A stretch of DNA of 41,327 nt from Nitrospinota bacterium (GTDB lineage Bacteria > UBA8248). The notes beneath the pieces were generated by a model. It saw only the letters and a program-made list of their open reading frames with translations. It made no database searches and was not told where the DNA came from. The position numbers were made by a program, and so were the translations under genes. Positions within the stretch are counted from its first letter, which is position 1. Each line of letters opens with the position of its first letter. The stretch covers positions 1 to 41,327 of the forward strand of contig JAPOYD010000150.1 in the NCBI GenBank assembly GCA_026706735.1, in the 5' to 3' direction. This document shows positions 23,368 through 31,704 of this stretch, one piece after another.

Positions 23368-24603
23368 TCAAGACCCGCTACCCGGCATCTCTCTCGCGCG
23401 CGCGAGGGCCGCCTCGATCACCCCCTTGAGGGGCACTCCGCTTTCCTCCGCAAGCCGCCTGCAGTCCTCGTATTCGGGTGCGAGGTTCGTGACGGCTCCC
23501 TCGAAGGTTCCTTTCTTGACGCGCACTACACCCCACGGCAATTCGACCTCCATCCATTCGCGCTCGGCCACCGCGCGATGCGTCGTGCGATGGCGAACGC
23601 CAAGGGTCGAAGTTTCGCGGAACAGGAAGCGGGTTAAGGCGTCTTGTTTCGCCAGGGGACTTAAAATCGTGAGCAGTTGCCCGGGCCTTCCCTTCTTGCC
23701 CGTCACGGGTATCGAGAATGCGTCGAGCGCGCCCGCCTTCAAGGCCCCTTCGATGACGTGGGGGAAAAGCTCAGGAGTCATATCGTCGATGTTGGCTTCG
23801 AGCACGGCGATGGTGCTAGGCGGCGCATCGCCTTCCTCACTCGTCTCGCTTTCGCCCAGAAAGGCGCGGACTACGTTGGGAGTGTCCGGCTGATCCTTAT
23901 CGCCCGCGCCGTAGCCCACCCGCGTTATCGTCATTTCGGGCACGGGGCCGAAAAATTCCGCGCTCTCGGTGAGCAGCAAGGCCCCCGTGGGCGTCAGAAC
24001 CTCGCCCTCGAGATTGTTCTGCGCTACGGGCACGCCTTCGAGCAGCTTCGCCGTCGCGGGTGCTGGAACCGGCATTCGCCCGTGAGCGCACTGCACGAAA
24101 CCGCTTCCCGTCGGCAGGGGAGAGGCCGCCACCCTCTCGATTCCCAGCATGTGGAGACCCAGGAAATAGCCCGTGACGTCGATAATCGAATCCACCGCGC
24201 CGACTTCATGGAAATGGATTTCGTCCAGCGAGACGCCGTGGATGCCCGCCTCCACGACGCCCAGGCGGTGAAAGGCTTGGATGGCGCGGCTCTTGGGAAC
24301 TTCCGGGATCGGCGCTTTTTCGAGGATTTCCCGAATCTGGCTGTAGGAGCGGCCATGATGGTGCGCGCCGTGGGGGCCTTCTCCTTCGGGATGATGGTGC
24401 GTTTCATGGGTAATGTTTACTCTGAACTTACTCGACGTAACTCCTTGTTTCAAAATGCTATCATTCGATAGCGAATAGCCTTCGATTTCCAGCTTCGCAA
24501 GCTCGCCTTCGAGGGCCGTGAAGTCCAGCCCCAGATCCAGCAGGGCGCCCACGAGCATATCCCCGGCAGCCCCCGCAAAGCAGTCGAAATAGATCGTTTT
24601 CAT
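23368..24603 (-). CDS. larC: nickel-pincer cofactor insertion protein LarC
   Basis: A 411-residue protein that inserts nickel into the pyridinium-bisthiocarboxylate precursor of the NPN cofactor. YFDCFAGAAGDMLVGALLDLG is the conserved start. A His-rich stretch (about residues 67-84, ETHHHPEGEGPHGAHHHG) fits nickel handling. Further matches are EIHFHEVGAVDSIIDVTGYF, VLTPTGALLLT and LEANIDDMTPE. In Lactobacillus, larC is split into larC1 and larC2 and read through by frameshift; here it is one continuous frame. Its ATG overlaps the larB stop (ATGA). Confidence 0.95.
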   Translation of the reverse strand: MKTIYFDCFAGAAGDMLVGALLDLGLDFTALEGELAKLEIEGYSLSNDSILKQGVTSSKFRVNITHETHHHPEGEGPHGAHHHGRSYSQIREILEKAPIPEVPKSRAIQAFHRLGVVEAGIHGVSLDEIHFHEVGAVDSIIDVTGYFLGLHMLGIERVAASPLPTGSGFVQCAHGRMPVPAPATAKLLEGVPVAQNNLEGEVLTPTGALLLTESAEFFGPVPEMTITRVGYGAGDKDQPDTPNVVRAFLGESETSEEGDAPPSTIAVLEANIDDMTPELFPHVIEGALKAGALDAFSIPVTGKKGRPGQLLTILSPLAKQDALTRFLFRETSTLGVRHRTTHRAVAEREWMEVELPWGVVRVKKGTFEGAVTNLAPEYEDCRRLAEESGVPLKGVIEAALARAREMPGSGS

Positions 24604-25358
24604 GAGGCGGCCGTCTGCTGGTTGATGAGGTGCGCCTGGCAGGCCGCGCCGAAGCCGTTGTCGATGTTCACCACGCTAAGCCCCGAAGCGCACGAGTTCA
24701 GCATGGCGAAAAGCGCCGTCAGTCCGCCCAGGTTCGCGCCGTAGCCCACAGACGTGGGCACCGCGATGACGGGGCAGGCCACCAGGCCTGCGACCACCGA
24801 GGGCAGGGCGCCCTCCATGCCCGCCACGGCGATGATGACGTTAGACTCGCGCAGGGTCTCGACTTCCGCCAGGAGGCGGTGCAGGCCCGCCACGCCCACG
24901 TCGTAGACGCGCGTCACCTCGGAGCCCAGAACCCGCGCGGTCACCGCCGCCTCCTCGGCGACGGGCATGTCGGAGGTGCCAGCGCAAACGACCGTGACGG
25001 AGCCGACCGGAGCGGGCGGAGTGCTGCACGGGATTTCGACGATGCGTGCGGTTTCGTGGTGGTTCGCGCGTGGTGAGAGTTCGAGCAGGGCTTCGGCCTG
25101 TTCCGCGCCTGCGTGAGTGACCATGACCGTCTGGTCTCTCGCCATCAGGCTCCTTGCGATTTCGACTACTTGTTCCCTGGTTTTCCCCGCGCCGAAGATG
25201 ACTTCTGGAAATCCGTTTCTGAGAGCGCGGTGGTGATCCACCCGCGTGTGGCCCAAGTCCTCGAAGGGCAGGTCCCGAAGACGCGCGGCGGCTTCATCAG
25301 GCGCGAGACGGCCCCCTTTCACCTGCTCGAGGAGTTCGAGGATGAGGTTCGGGTTCAC
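24600..25358 (-). CDS. larB: NPN cofactor synthase LarB
   Basis: A 252-residue enzyme that carboxylates and hydrolyses nicotinic acid adenine dinucleotide to start cofactor synthesis. The start is GTG 25358, overlapping the larE stop (GTGA); the frame extends upstream inside larE without homology. The PurE-like C-terminal half has [47 protein letters not shown] and [12 protein letters not shown]. The N-terminal part ([17 protein letters not shown]-like segment near residue 42-56) binds substrate. Translationally coupled on both sides. Confidence 0.95.
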   Translation of the reverse strand: MNPNLILELLEQVKGGRLAPDEAAARLRDLPFEDLGHTRVDHHRALRNGFPEVIFGAGKTREQVVEIARSLMARDQTVMVTHAGAEQAEALLELSPRANHHETARIVEIPCSTPPAPVGSVTVVCAGTSDMPVAEEAAVTARVLGSEVTRVYDVGVAGLHRLLAEVETLRESNVIIAVAGMEGALPSVVAGLVACPVIAVPTSVGYGANLGGLTALFAMLNSCASGLSVVNIDNGFGAACQAHLINQQTAAS

Positions 25359-26203
25359 GAGAGGATGAGAAGATCGGGCTTGCGCTCGGTCTTGAGTACT
25401 TCGTTCATGCTCCCCGAGCGGAAACCTTCGAGATCGATGGTCACATAGATGAAGCCGGCCTCTTTCATCTGGGCGATCACTTTCCTGGAAATCTCCCCAT
25501 CGACCAGCCGGGCAATGTCGGCTCTGGGCACCTCGATTCTGGCGACGTCGCCGTGGTGGCGCACCCGCAACTGGCGGAAGCCCAACTCCCGCAATCCGCT
25601 TTCCGCCTTTTCGACCTGGGCGATTTTCTCGGGCGTGATGCGGTCTCCGTAAGGGAACCGGCTCGAGAGGCACGCTTGCGCTGGCTTGTCCCAGGTGGGG
25701 AGGCCGAACGATTGCGAGAGGGTACGGATGTCCTCTTTCGTCATCCCGACTTCCATGAGCGGGCTTCGCACGCCCAGCTCCCGCGCCGCCTGCATCCCGG
25801 GCCTGTGGTCGCCCACGTCGTCGGCGTTCGAGCCGTCGACGATGACGGACGTCTTCTCTTGGGCCGCCACGCGGTTCAAGACGGTATAGAGTTCGTTCTT
25901 GCAGAAATAACAGCGGTTCGGCGGGTTGTTCCCGAACGATTCATCCGCTATTTCGTCGGTGTCCACGATGAGGTGGCGAATCCCGATTTGCGCTGCGAGT
26001 GTGCTGGATTCTTCGAGTTCGGATGCGGCCAGGGTGACGGAGCGGCCCGTGACGGCGAGCGCGCCTGAGCCCAGAGTGTCGTGGGCCACTTTGGCCAGAA
26101 AGGTGCTGTCCACGCCCGCAGAGAACGCGACCAGAACGCTCCCCATCTCCTTGAGGGTTTGTTCGAGTCTTTTCAGTTTCGTGTCGGGCTTCGCATCGCT
26201 CAA
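25355..26203 (-). CDS. larE: NPN cofactor sulfur transferase LarE, three-cysteine type
   Basis: A 282-residue PP-loop protein that installs the two sulfurs of the nickel-pincer cofactor. The ATP loop SAGVDSTF is at 28-35. Cysteines C98 and C101 (NRCYFCKNELY) and C178 (AQACLSSRFPYG) are present. C178 aligns with the sacrificial Cys176 of Lactobacillus LarE. LarEs with all three cysteines are thought to hold a [4Fe-4S] cluster and act catalytically, so this one is probably that type. The start is TTG 26203, six bases after GGAGG. First gene of larE-larB-larC-moaD-like. Confidence 0.95.
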   Translation of the reverse strand: MSDAKPDTKLKRLEQTLKEMGSVLVAFSAGVDSTFLAKVAHDTLGSGALAVTGRSVTLAASELEESSTLAAQIGIRHLIVDTDEIADESFGNNPPNRCYFCKNELYTVLNRVAAQEKTSVIVDGSNADDVGDHRPGMQAARELGVRSPLMEVGMTKEDIRTLSQSFGLPTWDKPAQACLSSRFPYGDRITPEKIAQVEKAESGLRELGFRQLRVRHHGDVARIEVPRADIARLVDGEISRKVIAQMKEAGFIYVTIDLEGFRSGSMNEVLKTERKPDLLILS

Positions 26204-26434
26204 GATGAACCTCCGTTCGACGGCTGATCCGCCATATTCTAGCCCGTCCGCCTCGCTGAGGGCAACGCATCGACATTCCGGGCTTCATGGCGTATGACAA
26301 TATCCGTCGCTCGGGCGAAGAACCCCACGACCGGAGGGTTGATTGGCCGGTGTGGCCAAATCACTTCGGATGGTCTATATGTTCGCCGTTCGGGGAGTTC
26401 GAGACGATGAAGAGGACATAGAGAGGGTGAGGCT

Positions 26435-27523
26435 TTGAACGTGGAAGAGCTGCTGAGAAAGGGCGTTTCGTCGCTTAAGGCTTATGTGCCGGGGCGCTCC
26501 ATCGAGGAGGTGGCCGCCGAGTACGGGCTGAGCGGGGTCGTGAAGCTTGCCAGCAACGAGAACGCGCTCGGACCCGTGCCTGGGTCGATGGATGCGATTC
26601 GCGGCGCGCTCGAGGGCCTGCACCGCTATCCCGACGGCGGGGCGAAGGCGTTGGTGGAACGCCTGGCGAAAAAACTGGACGTCTCCCCATCGAGCATATT
26701 TATGGGAAACGGAGGCGACGACGTGCTCTCTGTATTGAGCAGGACGTTTCTCAACGAAGGCGACGAGGTGATTATCCCCCAGCCCACCTTCAGCCCCTAT
26801 GCGCACGTGAGCCGGGTGATGGGCGCGAGGGTCGTTTTCTCGCCTCTGCTTGAGATGCGAATCGATTTGGCAGACGTTCTCGATAAAGTATCTGCGCGAA
26901 CGAAAATCATCTTCCTCTGTTCGCCGAATAACCCCACGGGCGGGATACTGGCTGAAGATGAACTCGTCGCCTTTCTCGAAAGACTGCCCGAAGGTCTTCT
27001 CGTACTCCTGGATGAGGCCTACGGCGATTTCGCCGACGATCCGGCCTATCCCGACAGTGTCTCCCTGATCGACCGCTTCCCGCTCGTCGTCCTGCGCTCG
27101 TTCTCGAAAATATACGGTCTGGCCGGCCTTCGTGTGGGTTTCGCCGTGAGCCGGGAGGGCGTCGTCGGGTACATGAACCGCGTCCGCGAACCATTCAACG
27201 TGAATCAGCTCGCGCAGGCGGCGGCCTTGGCCGCGCTTGAGGACGACGACTACAAAGAACGCGCCGTCGCCCTGGTGCGCGAGGGCAGGGAAGCGCTCTA
27301 TGCGGCGTTCGGCGAGATGGGGCTCGAATGCGTCGAAAGCCAGGCCAATTTCATCTTCGTGCGCGTGGGCGACGGCGACGCGGCGATGGACGCCCTGATG
27401 CGCGAGGGCGTCATCGTTCGTCCCGGCAGCGCATTCGGACATCCCGAATGGATTCGCGTGACCGTCGGACTGGAGGCGGAGAACGAGCGATTCCTCTCGA
27501 AGCTCAAGGATTTTCTCGCCTGA
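26435..27523 (+). CDS. hisC: histidinol-phosphate aminotransferase
   Basis: PLP enzyme of histidine synthesis (imidazole-acetol phosphate to histidinol phosphate); 362 residues. KLASNENALGP near 37-47, CSPNNPTGG, LDEAYGDF and the PLP lysine K225 in RSFSKIYGLAGLR are all present, as is the phosphate-binding RVTVG near the end. The start TTG 26435 has GAGG shortly upstream. It stands alone, outside a his operon, and is convergent with the HU gene. Some homologues also use aromatic amino acids. Confidence 0.93.
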   Translation: MNVEELLRKGVSSLKAYVPGRSIEEVAAEYGLSGVVKLASNENALGPVPGSMDAIRGALEGLHRYPDGGAKALVERLAKKLDVSPSSIFMGNGGDDVLSVLSRTFLNEGDEVIIPQPTFSPYAHVSRVMGARVVFSPLLEMRIDLADVLDKVSARTKIIFLCSPNNPTGGILAEDELVAFLERLPEGLLVLLDEAYGDFADDPAYPDSVSLIDRFPLVVLRSFSKIYGLAGLRVGFAVSREGVVGYMNRVREPFNVNQLAQAAALAALEDDDYKERAVALVREGREALYAAFGEMGLECVESQANFIFVRVGDGDAAMDALMREGVIVRPGSAFGHPEWIRVTVGLEAENERFLSKLKDFLA

Positions 27524-27649
27524 AGTTGCTGTGCATCAGTAATTCTCCCCTACGAATCCACCTCTGTCTCTTGCAGATCGACCTCATTGCGGCTCTTGCC
27601 GGAATGACGATCATCGGCGAAGGATTCGCCATGGAACGTATTTGAAAAT

Positions 27650-27695
27650 AAAAAGCCCCCGGCGCCGGACATTACACCTCCAGCGTCGGGGGTTT
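27650..27695. terminator. bidirectional intrinsic terminator
   Basis: CCCCCGGCGC (27656-27665) pairs with GCGTCGGGGG (27683-27692) in a 10-bp stem with one G-U. A-rich sequence lies on the left, giving a strong T-run on the - strand; TTT follows on the right. It lies between convergent hisC and the HU gene and best serves HU. Confidence 0.85.
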
Positions 27696-27744
27696 CATAT
27701 TGTATCTGGTGATTCTCGAATCAGGCGCCCTCAATAACCCGCGT

Positions 27745-28020
27745 TTATTTGTTCACTGCGTCCTTGAGGCTTTTGCCTGCGGAGAACTTGGGCGCTTTGC
27801 TCGCCTTGATGGAGATTGTTTCGCCCGTTTGCGGGTTGCGCCCCGTGCGTGCGCTTCGTTTAGAGACGGAAAAAGTTCCGAATCCGACCAGAGAAACGCG
27901 ATCTCCATTTTTCAGGGCTTGCGTCACGGAATCAAGCAGAGACTTGAGAGCCCGGTCCGCGGCTGCTTTCGAGATGCCGGCGTCCCCGGCGATTTTTTCT
28001 ATCAGGTCGGATTTCTGCAT
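27745..28020 (-). CDS. hup: HU-family DNA-binding protein
   Basis: A 91-residue nucleoid protein. The N-terminal helices [20 protein letters not shown] and the beta-arm region [28 protein letters not shown] are near-textbook, with the arm proline in RNPQTG that intercalates in DNA. AAGGGAG sits at a proper distance before ATG. A strong promoter lies about 80 bases upstream and a hairpin terminator follows, so it is a single-gene unit. Confidence 0.97.
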   Translation of the reverse strand: MQKSDLIEKIAGDAGISKAAADRALKSLLDSVTQALKNGDRVSLVGFGTFSVSKRSARTGRNPQTGETISIKASKAPKFSAGKSLKDAVNK

Positions 28021-28096
28021 ATGGGTCTCCCTTCCACGTTCGATTACGGGCTATATAGAAACAATTGATGTCACAAATTTTTTCACGAGGAAGTTC

Positions 28097-28125
28097 AATC
28101 TATCGTAGCCGCGCGGAGAGGTCAA
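28097..28125 (-). promoter_or_regulatory. sigma70-type promoter of the HU gene
   Basis: On the - strand TTGACC (28120-28125), a 17-base spacer, then TAGATT (28097-28102). This leaves a leader of about 70 bases before the HU start. Five of six bases match the -35 consensus and four of six the -10. Confidence 0.6.
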
Positions 28126-28294
28126 TAGATAACATGTCAGAGCGCAGGATTTTTTCATCGACAGGCACACTTTTATACCTGCAAGTAACCTCGAATCAAA
28201 TGTTTAGAAAGTTCAAAATCTTTAACAAATCTTTAAGAGAAGGAGGCCGTATTGCGGCTAATTTGTATCACATTAACTGAGTGGGCGTTTCGAA

Positions 28295-30016
28295 CTAGCG
28301 GAGCGACAGACCGGTGCGGCGCGGCATTTTGCGGAGTCGCTCGTAGCGCGCGACTGTGGGCTGGTCGAGCAGGGGCTTGGGTTCGTTCTCGAGGTTTTGC
28401 TGGTGGACGTCGTCCGCGAAGCCCTGGATGCCGACCCTGGGAAGCGCCTTGCCGATGAAGCGTTCTATATTCTTGACGGGCGTGATTTCGCCGGGCGACA
28501 TGAGCGTCATGGCGTAGCCGATGCGGCCCGCGCGCGCTGTTCTGCCTGCGCGGTGGACGTAGTCCTCCGGGTATTCGGGCACGTCGTAATTGATGACGTG
28601 TGATATGCCCGTCACGTCGATACCGCGCGAAACGATGTCCGTCGCTACGAGGATGCGGTGCTTGCCCTGGCGAAAGCCCGCCAGCGCGCGCTCTCTCTGA
28701 CGCTGGCTTCTGTCGGAATGAATCTTGGCGACGGAGATTTTCTCGTTTACCAGGAAATCGCACAACACATCGGCGCCGGCCTTGGTTCTCGTGAAGATGA
28801 GAACGCTGGTGGGGTTGTATTTGTCGATGATGCCCAGTACGCCGCGCGGCTTGTTCACCATGCTGATGGGGTAGACCCCGTGGTGGATGCCCTCCGCCGG
28901 TGTCGATGGCGGCGAAATGTTGATTTGCACCGGGTCGCTCACCGCTCGATTCGCCAGGTCCTGAATTTTTTCGGGCATGGTGGCGGAGAAGAGCATGGTC
29001 TGCCGCTTTTTGGGCAGGCGTTTGAGGATTTCGGTGATTTCCTCGGCGAAGCCCATGTCCAGCATGCGGTCGGCCTCGTCGATGATGAGTATATCCAGTT
29101 TTCTGAAATGGACGGACTTCCGGTTCAGGTGATCGAGCAGCCTGCCGGGCGTGGCGACGACGATGTCCACCTTCTCCTGAAAAGCCTGGAACTGGGGTTC
29201 GTAGTCCACTCCGCCGTATATGACGGCGCACGATGTTTCAAGGTGTTTTCCCAACCGGTGGAATTGCTCCGAGACCTGGATGGCGAGTTCCCGTGTGGGC
29301 GTCAGGACGAGGCAACGCGTGCCCGAACCGCCTTGTAAGTGTTCGAGCGTAGGCAGTGCGAATGAGGCTGTTTTCCCCGTGCCCGTCTGGGCGCAGCCGA
29401 TGATGTCTCGGCCTTCGCGCGCGACGGGTATGGCCTCGCTCTGGATGGGGGTGGGGGCATCGAACCTGAGGCCATGAATCCCGCGGAGCAACTCCGGCCC
29501 GAAGCCGAGTTCACGGAAGCCCTCGGGCGCATCGTCGACGTTAAAATCGCCCACGCCGAAGTCGACCGGGTCTTTTTTGTATGTGACGCCGTTATACGAG
29601 GGATTCGGGGCTTTCTGGGGGGATTGCGGCGCGGCCTGCGCTCCCGCCGCCGCGTGTTTTTTGTTGCGGCGTTTTCTTTTCCTTCTGTTTTTGGGTGGTT
29701 GCCCGTCGTTTTCCGTTTTTTTCGATTCTATGTTTGTTGCGTTTTGCTTGTGCAAGGGTTCTCCATTACTTTGTCTTCTCCGTGACCGCCTGCGCCGACG
29801 GCGCGGTTTCGCGGCATTCGTCTCTTCCGGGTCGGTATTTCCCCGCGGGGATTCACCGTTGAGAGGTGTTGAGGCGGATAGCGGGTCTCTCCGCCCGGCA
29901 TGGTCTGCGGATGATATGGAAGCGGATTCCTGAACCTCGGGACTGGACTGGTTATCAGGGGCTTCTGCTTTGCTTTTGGAGCGTATGATGCTCGCTAAAC
30001 GTTTGATAATTCTCAC
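28295..30016 (-). CDS. RhlE-type DEAD-box RNA helicase
   Basis: A 573-residue RNA helicase. Motifs in order: Q-motif (TPIQ, about 189-192), Walker A AQTGTGKT at 209-216, PTRELA, TPGRLLDHL, DEAD, SAT, FTRTKAGAD, ATDIVSRGIDV and YVHRAGRTARAGR. It is preceded by about 160 low-complexity residues with two arginine/lysine blocks (PRRRRRRSRRR near 71-81 and RRKRKRRNKK near 111-120) that probably bind RNA. RhlE proteins usually carry their basic tail at the C-terminus, so this N-terminal placement is unusual. The start GTG 30016 has no clear RBS; a later start inside the low-complexity region is possible. Confidence 0.92.
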   Translation of the reverse strand: MRIIKRLASIIRSKSKAEAPDNQSSPEVQESASISSADHAGRRDPLSASTPLNGESPRGNTDPEETNAAKPRRRRRRSRRRQSNGEPLHKQNATNIESKKTENDGQPPKNRRKRKRRNKKHAAAGAQAAPQSPQKAPNPSYNGVTYKKDPVDFGVGDFNVDDAPEGFRELGFGPELLRGIHGLRFDAPTPIQSEAIPVAREGRDIIGCAQTGTGKTASFALPTLEHLQGGSGTRCLVLTPTRELAIQVSEQFHRLGKHLETSCAVIYGGVDYEPQFQAFQEKVDIVVATPGRLLDHLNRKSVHFRKLDILIIDEADRMLDMGFAEEITEILKRLPKKRQTMLFSATMPEKIQDLANRAVSDPVQINISPPSTPAEGIHHGVYPISMVNKPRGVLGIIDKYNPTSVLIFTRTKAGADVLCDFLVNEKISVAKIHSDRSQRQRERALAGFRQGKHRILVATDIVSRGIDVTGISHVINYDVPEYPEDYVHRAGRTARAGRIGYAMTLMSPGEITPVKNIERFIGKALPRVGIQGFADDVHQQNLENEPKPLLDQPTVARYERLRKMPRRTGLSLR

Positions 30017-30097
30017 GATGAATGTTTATAGGGAAGATGCTCGCGTCTGTCAAGCGCGAAACTCGAGGACTTGCAGCTGTTGGAGGAGAGCCTGTTC

Positions 30098-31099
30098 ATG
30101 AGGGAAAAAGGGGTCGTATTGTGGCATCAGGAGACCATCGACGCGCGCGAGGTTTCGCGATTCGCTAAGTGGTGCGAGGATTCAGGTCTGGATTCGCTCT
30201 GGATTCCAGAAACCTGGGTTCGCGACGGGAGCATTCTTATCGCCATGGCGGCGCAGGCGGTGGAGCATATCAAGCTGGGAGCCGCGGTGTTCAACATCTA
30301 CGGGAGAACGCCCGGCCTCATGGCCCAGACGGCGGCGGAGCTCGACGTGTTGAGCGATGGCCGCTTCCATCTGGGACTCGGCTCTAGCGGCCAAGTAGTG
30401 ATTGAGAACTGGCACGGGATTCCCTTCGGCAGTCCCCTGAAGCGCTCCCGGGAGATGGTCGAAGCCCTGCGCCAGGCGTTCCGGGGCGAGCGCGTGAAAC
30501 TGGACGGTGAAATCTACCGGATGAGCGGCTTCAAGCTCAGGCGAAAGCCGGTGCAGGAGCGCCTGCCCATCTATCTGGGCTCGAACGGCCCGAACTATAC
30601 GAGGCTGACCGGGGAGATAGCAGACGGTTGGATTCCTTTCTGCATCCCGTTTTCTAGAACAAGGGATGCGCTAAAATTCCTGGAAGAGGGCGCCGAATCG
30701 GCGGGTAGGGCGATCTCCGAAATTGACGTGGCGCCTTTCGTATACACGGCGCCTTTTGACGATATCGACCGCGCCCGCGCACTCGTGAAGCCCGAACTGG
30801 GCTTCTACATCGCCGCGATGGGCGACTACTACCAAGCCCAGCTCACGCGCTGGGGCTACGGGGAAGACGCCGACAACATCCGCGCGGCCTGGCGGAAGGG
30901 CGGCCGCAGGGCAGCGGGAGAGGCGCTTTCTGATGAACTTGTGGATGACCTCGCCATCTGCGGCCCCAAGTCCAGATGCAACGAAATGCTGGCCGCTCTG
31001 AGGGAAATGGGCGTCACGCAGCCGCTTTTCCGGATCCCCGACGAGACGCCCGAAGAAGACGTGAAGCGTGCGCTTGGGACATTGGGAGAACTCGACTAG
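30098..31099 (+). CDS. LLM-class (F420/FMN-dependent) oxidoreductase
   Basis: A 333-residue luciferase-like monooxygenase/F420 family TIM barrel. The start ATG 30098 is favoured by GGAGGAG about 10 bases before it; an earlier start at 30071 lacks an RBS. Seen: SGLDSLWIPETWVRDG, LGAAVFNIYGRTPGLMAQTAAELDVLSDGRFHLGLGSSG and ELADGWIP-like (EIADGWIPFC). The order resembles methylene-H4MPT reductase-like and F420 enzymes more than bacterial luciferase. The cofactor (F420 or FMN) cannot be decided here, and no F420 biosynthesis genes are in view. Confidence 0.82.
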   Translation: MREKGVVLWHQETIDAREVSRFAKWCEDSGLDSLWIPETWVRDGSILIAMAAQAVEHIKLGAAVFNIYGRTPGLMAQTAAELDVLSDGRFHLGLGSSGQVVIENWHGIPFGSPLKRSREMVEALRQAFRGERVKLDGEIYRMSGFKLRRKPVQERLPIYLGSNGPNYTRLTGEIADGWIPFCIPFSRTRDALKFLEEGAESAGRAISEIDVAPFVYTAPFDDIDRARALVKPELGFYIAAMGDYYQAQLTRWGYGEDADNIRAAWRKGGRRAAGEALSDELVDDLAICGPKSRCNEMLAALREMGVTQPLFRIPDETPEEDVKRALGTLGELD

Positions 31100-31103
31100 C
31101 AAA

Positions 31104-31628
31104 CTATGCGGGGTATCGCCCCCAACCTGCGATGTGGCCCCTCAGATAACAGATTTGTCCGATGTGCGAGAGGTGATCGCCGAGAAACCTTCCCAGGACC
31201 AGGCCGAGCTTGATGGGCTTCTTGGTGTAGAAATCGATTTCTTCCCGGTCGAGGTCCGCTGCGCTCAAGCCCGAGAGGCAGGGAAGCGTTTGCTCGCGTA
31301 CCGCTTCAAAATAGCCCATTAGGGCGTCCTTGCTGACTTCAAGGGCCAGGACTTGTTCGAGGGTGAACCCCACGCCCGTGCATTCGGCGTCGGGTTCCAT
31401 GCCGAACCGCTCGTGCCACTTCCCCTCTATCCAGAGTTCCGGGGTTCCGCCGAGGAACGAAAACGTCCTGTCCTCAAATCGCGTCATGTGCCAGATGAGC
31501 CAGCCCATGGGGTTGTCGTTCGGGCCGGGTTGAAACATGAGGTCTTCATCGGTGACGTCTTCCATGACCTCTCTGAGCCGCATACCGTAGGCTTCGAGGC
31601 GCTCCTTGATGATTGTCGGCGCATCCAT
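31104..31628 (-). CDS. DinB-like metal-binding four-helix protein
   Basis: A 174-residue protein of the DinB/YfiT-like superfamily. It has the helix with WLIWHMTRFEDRTFSF and the C-terminal DHLSHIGQICYLRGHI, which supply the metal-binding histidines. Many relatives are thiol transferases using bacillithiol or mycothiol, and others are of unknown role, so no reaction is assigned. It is convergent with the LLM gene (4 bases apart) and downstream of the selenoprotein gene, with a terminator between. Confidence 0.8.
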   Translation of the reverse strand: MDAPTIIKERLEAYGMRLREVMEDVTDEDLMFQPGPNDNPMGWLIWHMTRFEDRTFSFLGGTPELWIEGKWHERFGMEPDAECTGVGFTLEQVLALEVSKDALMGYFEAVREQTLPCLSGLSAADLDREEIDFYTKKPIKLGLVLGRFLGDHLSHIGQICYLRGHIAGWGRYPA

Positions 31629-31658
31629 TCCGGATTTCCTCCGTTCGTTACAGAAACG

Positions 31659-31690
31659 AAAAACGCCCCTCGAAAACAGGGGCGCTTTTC
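31659..31690 (-). terminator. intrinsic terminator of the selenoprotein gene
   Basis: CGCCCCT (31664-31670) and AGGGGCG (31678-31684) form a 7-bp stem with a 7-base loop. On the - strand it is followed by TTTTTCG. It lies 14 bases past the stop of the deiodinase-like gene and before the DinB-like gene, which is likely transcribed separately. Confidence 0.85.
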
Positions 31691-31704
31691 AAAGACGAAC
31701 TTCG

